From positions 1 to 9,784 of the forward strand of contig SDWK01000146.1 of the NCBI GenBank assembly GCA_004195335.1: a stretch of 9,784 nucleotides of DNA, read 5' to 3'. This document shows positions 1-5,591 of the stretch, in pieces. The DNA comes from Shewanella sp. Its GTDB lineage: Bacteria > Pseudomonadota > Gammaproteobacteria > Enterobacterales > Shewanellaceae. The notes under the pieces were generated by a model. It was given only the letters and a program-made list of their open reading frames with translations. It was not told where the DNA came from and made no database searches. The position numbers and the translations under genes were made by a program. How positions within the stretch are numbered: position 1 is the first letter of the stretch; each line of letters opens with the position of its first letter.

Positions 1-97
1 TCTCAATCCTCCCTATATATCCGGTGTATTCCCATGAAGCTTGTCGGGCGGCAATCCTCTCAATCCTCCCTATATATCCGGTGTATTCCCATGAAGC
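1..97. repeat. Direct repeat, 57-bp period, two 40-bp identical copies
   Basis: Bases 1-40 and 58-97 are identical over 40 bp, both starting TCTCAATCCTCCC and ending CCCATGAAGC, with a 17-bp spacer. The spacer ends in GGCAATCC, itself similar to the start of the repeat, so the unit may continue beyond the left edge. The second copy contains the last codons and stop of the IS91-like transposase remnant on the minus strand; the first copy therefore duplicates the 3' end of that gene. The period is a multiple of three. It is most simply a local duplication at the element's end. Confidence 0.9.
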
Positions 98-457
98 GCA
101 TTGGTTGTTGGCAACAAGGGTCACTGCGGTTCGCTAAGGTGCGCTTTATCTCTGGTAATGATGGAAATCTCGCGCCAGCGACGGGCAACACGTGTTGCAG
201 TACCAACCATAGAAATTCGACAGCGGGTAACCTCCGCGCTTTGCTGGTGTGAGTTTGACTGTCTTGATAGTTAAAACTGATTTGATTATCGATCTCACTG
301 ATGATGCGACTGTCGGGTAATACACCGCGATAGAGATAGCGTGATAACGTCTTGATATAGAGAGTGCTGTGCAGGTAGACCGCGACCGACACGGCGTCAG
401 TCGACTATCCACTTTTTTGGTAGATCCTAGGATTACCGCAGTTCTGCCCGTTAACAA
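60..457 (-). pseudogene. IS91-family transposase, degraded C-terminal remnant
   Basis: Only the C-terminal part of a rolling-circle (Y2-type) IS91-family transposase is recognisable. In the frame ending at 60-62 one reads LSRYLYRGVL (about 318-347), FLWLVLQHVLP (about 183-215) and a cysteine-containing end, PCCQQPMRFMG (about 87-119). These match, from memory, the 'YLSRYLYRGV', 'FLWLVLQHVLP' and terminal 'CPCCGQPM' signatures of this family. Between QHVLP and the cysteine motif the expected 'R.RDYGFLH' segment appears in another frame as ARDFHHYQR (about 147-175), which points to at least two frameshifts. Upstream of 392 the similarity again moves to the second frame and fades by about 457. 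The catalytic tyrosines and N-terminal part are absent, so it cannot transpose by itself. Confidence 0.72.
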
Positions 458-672
458 TAGACTTATTTAAGTGGCTCAATCGAGTCGTTACTACATCATT
501 CAGGCTCAAAACAGGCTATGATCTGCCTTCGTCGCGCCTTAGCTTACTTCGATATGGCAACCCTGCCTCTTGAGACGAGATTGATGAGCCGTAATTAAGG
601 CTTATACGCAGTCTTTTTCTGGTGCGACGTGGATCGTTATTAATCATTTTACAATTTAAATTAGGCAGTACC

Positions 673-1866
673 ATGGCTATCAGAATTAAACTTAAACCTG
701 GCCGCGAACGTTCATTAGAGCGACGCCACCCTTGGATATTTTCCAACGGTATTCACAACGTCAATGGGGGAAAACCTGCAGCGGGTGATACCGTTGATGT
801 GGTGGCACACGATGGGCATTGGCTCGGACGCGGTGCCTGGTCGCCAGAATCTCAGATCCAAGTGCGGATATGGACCTTCGATAAAGAAGAAGCCATTGAT
901 GCTGATTTTTTTGCTAGACGTATACAGCGAGCGCAAGCGGGTCGTGATGACTTAATTCGCGAGCAGGGCCTTACTGGCTATCGTTTGGTCGCCGCCGAAT
1001 CTGACGGTTTACCTGGGATAACTATTGACCGCTATGCCAATGTACTGGTGTGTCAGCTGCTAAATACCGGGGCTGAAAAGTGGCGTGATACCATCGTTGA
1101 GCAACTCGTCATTCAGTACCCTGATTGCGCTATCTATGAGCGTTCTGATGTCGATTCGAGAAAGAAAGAGGGTTTAGTTCCAGTTGTGGGGCTGCTACAT
1201 GGTGAGTTACCGCCTATGCCGGTGATTATCGAAGAAAACGGCATTAAGATCGCCGTCGATGTCGTCAATGGCCACAAGACGGGTTTCTATCTGGATCAGC
1301 GTGATAACCGCACCATGGCTGCACGTTTTGTCAAAGATAAATCTGTGCTTAACTGTTTTTGTTACACTGGCACCTTTGGCTTGTATGCCGCCAAGGCCGG
1401 TGCGGCTAGCATTGAAAACGTCGACGTGTCAGCACGAGCGCTACAAACCGCCCGTGATAATATGGCCATTAACGGCTTTAACGATGACCATGTGAACTAT
1501 CACGAAGCCGACGTATTTAAGCTATTACGCCAGTATAGAGAGGAGGGTAAGACCTTCGATGTTATCGTATTAGATCCTCCCAAGTTTGCCGACAATAAGT
1601 CGCAGCTTAATGGGGCATGTCGCGGTTATAAAGACATTAATATGATCGCCATGCAGTTGCTTAATCCCGGTGGAATATTACTGACCTTCTCCTGCTCTGG
1701 CCTCATGCAGTCGGACTTATTTCAGAAGGTTGTTGCCGATGCGGCGCTAGATGCTAAGCGTGAAGTGCAGTTTATTGAACGTATGCACCAAGCCAGCGAC
1801 CATCCCATTAGCAGTGCGTTCCCCGAAGGTTATTACCTTAAAGGCCTCGTCGCCAGAGTGTGGTAG
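673..1866 (+). CDS. rlmI: 23S rRNA (cytosine-1962-C5)-methyltransferase RlmI
   Basis: A 397-residue protein, almost exactly the length of E. coli RlmI (YccW, 396), which transfers a methyl group from S-adenosylmethionine to C5 of cytosine 1962 in 23S rRNA in the cytoplasm. The N-terminal ~80 residues form the PUA RNA-binding domain ([17 protein letters not shown] near residues 11-27). The conserved [14 protein letters not shown] lies at 200-213. The Rossmann methyltransferase domain has the SAM loop [10 protein letters not shown] (227-236), the DPPKF motif (301-305) and the SCSGLM motif with Cys341, the expected catalytic cysteine. A longer reading from GTG at 622 is possible, but ATG 673 is chosen because [11 protein letters not shown] aligns with the known N-terminus and AGGCAG lies 5 bp upstream as ribosome binding site. 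It stands alone, convergent with the HD-GYP gene. Nothing looks damaged. Confidence 0.96.
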   Translation: MAIRIKLKPGRERSLERRHPWIFSNGIHNVNGGKPAAGDTVDVVAHDGHWLGRGAWSPESQIQVRIWTFDKEEAIDADFFARRIQRAQAGRDDLIREQGLTGYRLVAAESDGLPGITIDRYANVLVCQLLNTGAEKWRDTIVEQLVIQYPDCAIYERSDVDSRKKEGLVPVVGLLHGELPPMPVIIEENGIKIAVDVVNGHKTGFYLDQRDNRTMAARFVKDKSVLNCFCYTGTFGLYAAKAGAASIENVDVSARALQTARDNMAINGFNDDHVNYHEADVFKLLRQYREEGKTFDVIVLDPPKFADNKSQLNGACRGYKDINMIAMQLLNPGGILLTFSCSGLMQSDLFQKVVADAALDAKREVQFIERMHQASDHPISSAFPEGYYLKGLVARVW

Positions 1867-2004
1867 TCAGAGCTTGGTAATCTGAGTTTGGTAACTGCAT
1901 CTTTGCTTCGGGTGTTATGGCTGGGTAGCAAGGTAAATCGTTGTGATCGCTTTGTGGCAAGCATAAACGCTGCGATATAGAGGTTTAGACTTCGCCAAGT
2001 CAAG

Positions 2005-2033
2005 AGCAACCAACTAACCCTTAGTTGGTTGCT
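2005..2033. terminator. Perfect 13-bp inverted repeat, probable (bidirectional) terminator
   Basis: AGCAACCAACTAA (2005-2017) and TTAGTTGGTTGCT (2021-2033) are exact reverse complements around a CCC loop. The 3' side on the plus strand is only moderately T-rich (TAAATTGCTTTCTTAATT), so it is not a textbook intrinsic terminator. Its place, 138 bp after the rlmI stop and between convergent genes, fits a termination role. It could also be part of a repeat, because its right arm overlaps a short direct repeat. Confidence 0.55.
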
Positions 2034-2077
2034 TAAATTGCTTTCTTAATTAGTTGCTTAAATTAGTTGCTTGCTTA
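2028..2077. repeat. Short imperfect direct repeats GTTGCTTAAAT
   Basis: GTTGCTTAAATT occurs at 2028-2039 and again at about 2052-2063, followed by a third, altered copy (AGTTGCTTGCTTAAAA, about 2064-2079). The first copy begins inside the right arm of the hairpin at 2005-2033. It looks like slippage-type duplication of AT-rich sequence; no function can be assigned. Confidence 0.6.
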
Positions 2078-2202
2078 AAAAGTGGCTGAAGCCAAGATCA
2101 TCAATAAACAACATGGGCATTTATGGCAGTGTCCCCCCCTAATTTTTGAACATCTGGCAACACCTAAACCGAAGAGATAACAGCCTCGAAAGCCAGATAT
2201 TT

Positions 2203-2240
2203 ATACCAATTCATATGAGTAATACCAATTGCATTAAGTA
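2203..2240 (+). repeat. 19-bp imperfect tandem pair at left end of MITE-like element
   Basis: ATACCAATTCATATGAGTA (2203-2221) is followed directly by ATACCAATTGCATTAAGTA (2222-2240), which starts the MITE-like element. Both share ATACCAATT and end in AGTA/GAGTA. The first copy may be the leftover end of another, related element or a duplication of the terminus. Confidence 0.6.
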
Positions 2241-2537
2241 CCTGACCATTCAGCGAGAATTCAAAGCTCTGTAGGCAAGGTCTATATATTGCTCCTGCAA
2301 TATAGACATACGCCACATCCGTGTGGCTATCGGATGATTGAAGCTAATAGTTATTCTATATCGAAAGCATCCAGTGCAGCATAAAGGGCTTTGAAACTCG
2401 CACTACGTGAGTCCCTCAGACTTCCCACTTCTGCTTTGCATTGACTTAAAAGGGAATAACCATTTCCTCATCAATGCGCCTTGAATTGAAAATCCTGAGG
2501 GGCTCTGAATTGGTTAATGATTTAATGCAATTGGTAT
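2222..2537. mobile_element. MITE-like non-coding element, 316 bp, 16-bp terminal inverted repeats
   Basis: ATACCAATTGCATTAA at 2222-2237 is the exact reverse complement of 2522-2537. The inverted similarity continues imperfectly inward (GACCATTCAG on the left against AACCAATTCAG on the right end read in reverse), giving ends of about 30 bp. The interior has no convincing reading frame. It includes a bulged hairpin (2280-2307, GTCTATAT..TGC / GCAATATAGAC) and a 6-bp hairpin GCCACA/TGTGGC (2312-2327). Size, inverted ends and absence of coding capacity are those of a MITE mobilised by a transposase elsewhere. No clear target-site duplication is visible, because the flanks are TA-rich. A structured intergenic repeat not moved by a transposase is the alternative. 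Confidence 0.65.
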
Positions 2538-2629
2538 AATATCCCGACGGCAGTTGGACGGCAGCGATAAAGTTGTTTTATGAATTTATGTGTTAAGTGC
2601 AGCGGCTGAAATCATCTACAGCTTAGTTG

Positions 2630-3853
2630 TTACTCATCTAAGGAAGCTTTCGATAGCTGTTCAAACTGTTCATTAATGGCGATAAAACTCTCGACCAATG
2701 TAGGATCAAAGTGAACACCTTTACCTGCTAATATTATCGACACAGCTTCTTGATGACTGAAAGGACGTTTATAGCATCGAGGAGAGGTGAGTGCATCATA
2801 GACATCAACTAATGCGACTATGCGGGCTGATAATGGTATTGCTTCACCCTTTAATCCTTTTGGATAGCCTGAGCCGTCCCATTTTTCATGATGTCCACCC
2901 GCTATGTCTTTCCCCATCTTTATAAAATTGCATCGTGGTGCGTACGCGCGCAAGCTTTCTAACACGGTTGCACCTATGGTTGGGTGAGCCTTGATCTGCT
3001 CAAATTCTTCAGGGGTTAACCGCCCGGGTTTAAGTAAGATTGCATCTGCTATCCCGACCTTACCGATATCATGGAGGATGGAAGACAGGGTGATATCTTG
3101 AATAAAGTCGTCGGTAAGCGCTTCAGTTGTATTCTTATTGCGCTGGTGTTGACTGGCAAGCATATTTGAATAGTGCTGCATTCTGATGAGGTGCGCGCCA
3201 GTCTCGTTGTCACGGTATTCCGCCAGTTTCGCAAGGCCCATGACGGTTGCTTGTCTAGAGGCTAAGGTTGCCTCTAAAGAACGGGTGAGTTTGCCCAGTA
3301 AAAATGAGGTTGATAGGGTTACCATTGCATTCGTCACGATAAAGTTGATGCTGACCACAAACCAAATAAAGAGGCTGTAGCCCTCGGTTACCGGCCACTG
3401 TAAGGCACCAAAATGGTAGGCCAGCCCAACGGTAAGTAGACAACATCCATTCATAATTTGGGCAGAATTACTGGCTTTCTGTCCCAGAAGAATCGCTGTC
3501 AGTGGAGGAAATACAAACAGCCAGAAAAACCCTGCGCCGGTGGGTCCTATGGTGATGAGGAAAGCAAATCCGATGCCATAGGCCAACAAGCAGCCTATGA
3601 TGTATTTGTGGCGTTCACTTAACGATTTCACCAGTAATATATAGAGCAATACGCCGTAGGCTAAAGTGTCAAATAGCGCCATTGACCAGAGGTTTGAGAC
3701 GATGCATAGATAGATGCTGGTAAAATAAACCGGCACACAAAGGATTGCCAGTAGTCCAAATAACCGATTAAAGATCAATCTTCGCCATAGAGGCAAGGTA
3801 TCCGTTAAACCTTGCAGCACTGGCATTGAAAAATAACGAGAGGAGATATTCAT
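2630..3853 (-). CDS. Membrane-anchored HD-GYP domain protein, probable cyclic-di-GMP phosphodiesterase
   Basis: A 407-residue protein. Residues ~33-185 contain about six hydrophobic segments (roughly 33-55, 57-77, 82-101, 104-123, 133-151, 159-185) and form an integral membrane input module I do not recognise by name. Residues ~195-400 are an HD-GYP domain, facing the cytoplasm by expectation. It has the signatures ETGAHLIRM (217-225), HDIGKVGI (261-268, the HD pair), LLKPGRLTPEE (273-283), His290, GGHHEKWDGSGYPKGL (319-334, including HH and GYP) and Asp350. All residues expected for metal binding and for the GYP loop are present, so it should be active, hydrolysing cyclic-di-GMP and lowering its level to favour motility over biofilm. 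No GGDEF, EAL or receiver domain is fused. Start ATG 3853 has GAAGGA nine bases upstream (3863-3868). It appears monocistronic, with a 247-bp upstream gap. The signal it senses is unknown. Confidence 0.93.
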   Translation of the reverse strand: MNISSRYFSMPVLQGLTDTLPLWRRLIFNRLFGLLAILCVPVYFTSIYLCIVSNLWSMALFDTLAYGVLLYILLVKSLSERHKYIIGCLLAYGIGFAFLITIGPTGAGFFWLFVFPPLTAILLGQKASNSAQIMNGCCLLTVGLAYHFGALQWPVTEGYSLFIWFVVSINFIVTNAMVTLSTSFLLGKLTRSLEATLASRQATVMGLAKLAEYRDNETGAHLIRMQHYSNMLASQHQRNKNTTEALTDDFIQDITLSSILHDIGKVGIADAILLKPGRLTPEEFEQIKAHPTIGATVLESLRAYAPRCNFIKMGKDIAGGHHEKWDGSGYPKGLKGEAIPLSARIVALVDVYDALTSPRCYKRPFSHQEAVSIILAGKGVHFDPTLVESFIAINEQFEQLSKASLDE

Positions 3854-4078
3854 TCCTTTGAATCCTTCATTCGAGTTTAATCTATTGATAACCTATGACG
3901 GTGTGGGGTATTTATTTGTCAACTCACATAGACTATATCTTGATACAGAAACATTTATCAGATAAGTCTACTGTATTATTGCGCTCTTTTAGTATTAATG
4001 ACTAATATAACTGGATTTAATTGAAACGACTAGCGCTCCTGTCATTGTTTTTCGCCTGAATTAAGCAGTCCTGTTTAT

Positions 4079-4103
4079 TTTAAATGCTTACTTTAAATGC
4101 TTA
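4079..4103. repeat. 12-bp direct repeat TTTAAATGCTTA, two copies one base apart
   Basis: TTTAAATGCTTA occurs at 4079-4090 and 4092-4103. The second copy ends precisely on the TAA stop (read on the minus strand) of the small orphan reading frame at 4101-4271. It may be a small duplication scar at a deletion junction, but chance in AT-rich sequence is possible. Confidence 0.7.
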
Positions 4104-4271
4104 TTTCAACTGCTCTGGGCGGGCAAATAAAGCATGCTGCGTACTGAAAAATGGCCGAGAATTAATGCCATCCATACCTTTAATATCGAAGGTGATGACT
4201 AGATCATTATCCGTTTCGGGAGCTGAAAGTCCTTGGTTTAGGAGTATGTTTAGCTTCACTTTAGGGTGTAT
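4101..4271 (-). pseudogene. Unidentified 3' gene fragment or small open frame downstream of trmO
   Basis: Between an in-frame TGA (4272-4274) and TAA (4101-4103) lies a 56-codon open stretch on the minus strand. A possible GTG start at 4257-4259 would give 52 residues, but there is no ribosome binding site before it. The reading has a natural-looking composition, for example DLVITFDIKGMDGINSR followed by PFFSTQHALFARPEQLK, and is unlike a random shadow. I do not recognise the family. It sits 25 bp beyond the trmO stop in a different frame, so a truncated neighbour gene is the likeliest explanation; a genuine small protein is the alternative. The plus-strand frame through the same region (4084-4410) overlaps the trmO 3' end and is considered spurious. 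Confidence 0.35.
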
Positions 4272-4296
4272 TCAAAGTGCAGCCTTTAGTTTGCCA

Positions 4297-5019
4297 TTAC
4301 ACCGATACGCCGGATTTAATCTCGTGTACCAGAATCTGGTCATCGATGACATGCCAGAGAATATCGAGATCAAACAGGGCGACCTGATAAAGCTTAGGAT
4401 CGGCTTTTGACTTCTTATAAGCCGGGCGGGGGTCTTGAGCCAGCACCCCAGTGATAAGCTCCTCCAGTTGTGGATACTGCTCCAACTTGCTGTAACCTTG
4501 CAGCTGCGCTTTGGCTTCTTGGGTAAACGCCACATCAATCAAATGCGGCGCTTCGTGTGCGATGCCGCCCAACGCATCGGGCTGAGAGTCAGAGAAGGGG
4601 ATATAGGGTTTAATATCGATGATCGGCGTGCCATCGAGTAGATCCATGCCTGAGATCTCTAAGATAACGCTGCCCTTCTTCTGATGGATCTTATGCAGCT
4701 TGACCACCGATTGGCCAATGCCATTGGGTCTGAAAGTAGAGCGGGTGGCAAATACCCCCAGTTTTTCATTGCCACCAAGGCGTGGCGGTCTGACGGTGGT
4801 CTTCCAACCCTGAGACAGGTTTTCATGAAAAGAGAAGAGTAACCAGAGGTGAGAGTACTGTTCTAACCCTCTCACGGCATCGATATGGTTATAGGGGGCT
4901 TGCAGCTCGACGAAGCCCCGGGCCACAGGCACGAGTCCCGGTTGTCTCGGAATGCCGAATTTTTGCTTATAGGGAGTGCGGCAGAAGGCCACCGCCTCAA
5001 TTTGACAGTTAAAGCTCAT
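4297..5019 (-). CDS. trmO: tRNA (N6-threonylcarbamoyladenosine(37)-N6)-methyltransferase TrmO
   Basis: A 240-residue TsaA/YaeB-family protein (E. coli TrmO has 235), matching it throughout. TrmO uses S-adenosylmethionine to N6-methylate t6A at position 37 of certain tRNAs, giving m6t6A, which tunes decoding of ACY codons. Visible family motifs are FGIPRQPGLV (21-30), DAVRGLEQYSHLWLLFSFH (47-65), VRPPRLGGN (76-84), FATRSTFRPNGIG (90-102), DLLDGTPIIDIKPY (126-139) and AQDPRPAY (194-201). At residue 100 the usual proline of RPNPIG is glycine. Start ATG 5019 is the only one available, because a TGA lies five codons upstream; the ribosome binding site is poor. rcsF ends 61 bp upstream on the same strand, so the pair is probably an rcsF-trmO operon as in E. 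coli. proS is not adjacent here. Confidence 0.95.
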   Translation of the reverse strand: MSFNCQIEAVAFCRTPYKQKFGIPRQPGLVPVARGFVELQAPYNHIDAVRGLEQYSHLWLLFSFHENLSQGWKTTVRPPRLGGNEKLGVFATRSTFRPNGIGQSVVKLHKIHQKKGSVILEISGMDLLDGTPIIDIKPYIPFSDSQPDALGGIAHEAPHLIDVAFTQEAKAQLQGYSKLEQYPQLEELITGVLAQDPRPAYKKSKADPKLYQVALFDLDILWHVIDDQILVHEIKSGVSV

Positions 5020-5080
5020 ATATTTTACAGATCACAGTGTTGGACTAAGGATGCATCGAACTGGCTTTGGGCCGGGTCAA

Positions 5081-5467
5081 TTATTGTTTGTCTGTTTCAG
5101 GGGTCTTAATCGCTTGCCCTATGCAAACAGCTCTGCTGAAACAGCCCTGACCTTGCTCTTCGAACACCATACACTTCTTGATTAGGATCGCGTTTGCTCC
5201 TTTGTCGGCGGCGGCTCTTCTGGCAAGAGTGCGAGCCTCACTTATGGAAGCGGGCGCGTCGTTGGCACTCTCCTGACAAGTTTCACCTTCGACTAAACCG
5301 ATGATCGCATAAGGCACCGAGGGGTGGGTATTGCCTTCAAATACGGCGACATCCGATACTTTAAAATATTCATCGATGGCTTCACCATCGAGGTTAGTAT
5401 TGAACTTATAGTCACCGGCACATGCGCTGAGAAGTAAAACTAACGGGGCAATAAGAAGCGTTTTCAT
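5081..5467 (-). CDS. rcsF: RcsF-family outer-membrane lipoprotein (envelope stress sensor)
   Basis: A 128-residue lipoprotein. The signal peptide MKTLLIAPLVLLLSAC ends in a lipobox with Cys16 as the lipidated residue; Ala at +2 (no Asp) fits sorting to the outer membrane. The C-terminal domain carries four cysteines at 64, 99, 109 and 115. Their spacing (35, 10, 6) nearly equals that of E. coli RcsF (Cys74, 109, 118, 124), which form two interlocked disulfides, so 64-109 and 99-115 are the expected pairs. The segments TCQESANDAPASISEAR and CFSRAVCIGQAI are clearly RcsF-like. The proline-rich linker that follows the lipid anchor in E. coli is missing; the intervening region is acidic instead. 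In enterobacteria RcsF activates the Rcs phosphorelay. No rcsB/C/D gene is in the window, so the partner is not shown. It precedes trmO by 61 bp. Confidence 0.9.
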   Translation of the reverse strand: MKTLLIAPLVLLLSACAGDYKFNTNLDGEAIDEYFKVSDVAVFEGNTHPSVPYAIIGLVEGETCQESANDAPASISEARTLARRAAADKGANAILIKKCMVFEEQGQGCFSRAVCIGQAIKTPETDKQ

Positions 5468-5518
5468 AATTCAGGCCTGTCATTATAAACGTGGGTTGGA
5501 AGCTGCATTTTATGGCAA

Positions 5519-5539
5519 TTAATGATTTTAAATCATTAA
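5519..5539. promoter_or_regulatory. 10-bp palindrome upstream of rcsF, candidate operator
   Basis: TTAATGATTT (5519-5528) and AAATCATTAA (5530-5539) are perfect reverse complements around a single base. The palindrome lies 52-72 bp before the rcsF start, inside the 124-bp gap between the amidohydrolase stop and rcsF. AT-rich symmetry with a one-base centre suggests a dimeric regulator site more than an RNA hairpin, but the composition makes chance possible. No regulator can be named. Confidence 0.4.
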
Positions 5540-5543
5540 GATC

Positions 5544-5577
5544 GGAGTCAAACAAGCGATTAAGCTGTTATGACTCC
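5544..5577 (-). terminator. Probable terminator hairpin after the amidohydrolase genes
   Basis: On the minus strand GGAGTCA (5577-5571) pairs with TGACTCC (5550-5544). The inner arms AACA/TGTT and GC/GC extend the stem to about 13 pairs with small bulges. It begins 14 bases after the stop codon of the gene at 5592-6911, the right place for a terminator. The following bases (GATCTTAATGATTTT) form only a weak U tract, so the call is moderate. Confidence 0.5.
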
Positions 5578-5591
5578 TTCGAGGTAGAATT

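Larger units (their letters stand above)
1867..2629. other. Gene-free convergent intergenic region rich in repeats
   Basis: This 763-bp stretch lies between the 3' ends of rlmI and the HD-GYP gene. I see no protein with recognisable motifs on either strand. It contains a weak 5-bp hairpin just after rlmI (TCAGA 1867-1871 with TCTGA 1881-1885), a strong 13-bp hairpin (2005-2033), AT-rich short direct repeats (about 2028-2077), a small TGGCT/AGCCA hairpin (2083-2094), a run of seven C (2133-2139) and a MITE-like element (2222-2537). GACGGCAG occurs twice at 2546-2553 and 2557-2564. The region seems to be a collecting place for mobile or repetitive DNA rather than coding sequence. Confidence 0.75.

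Noticed and set aside
1..97. CRISPR array
   Set aside because: Only two 40-bp copies with a short 17-bp spacer, and the repeat codes for the transposase end; no cas genes are present.
570..608. Candidate rlmI promoter (TTGAGA with TAATTA, or TTGATG with TATACG)
   Set aside because: Both pairs are weak matches with 16-bp spacing; not distinguishable from chance in AT-rich DNA.
622..672. Upstream GTG start that would lengthen RlmI by 17 residues
   Set aside because: The ATG at 673 has a ribosome binding site (AGGCAG) and aligns with the known N-terminus; the extra residues look unlike the family.
3892..3922. TTGACA at 3917-3922 (minus strand) as promoter of the HD-GYP gene
   Set aside because: The -35 hexamer is perfect, but no acceptable -10 hexamer lies 16-19 bp downstream.
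4084..4410. Plus-strand 108-codon frame antisense to the trmO end
   Set aside because: It overlaps a well-supported gene, has no recognisable motif, and the minus strand reads better.
5482..5487. TATAAT before rcsF as a promoter -10 element
   Set aside because: No matching -35 hexamer, and the transcript would start within about 8 bases of the start codon, cutting into the ribosome binding region.
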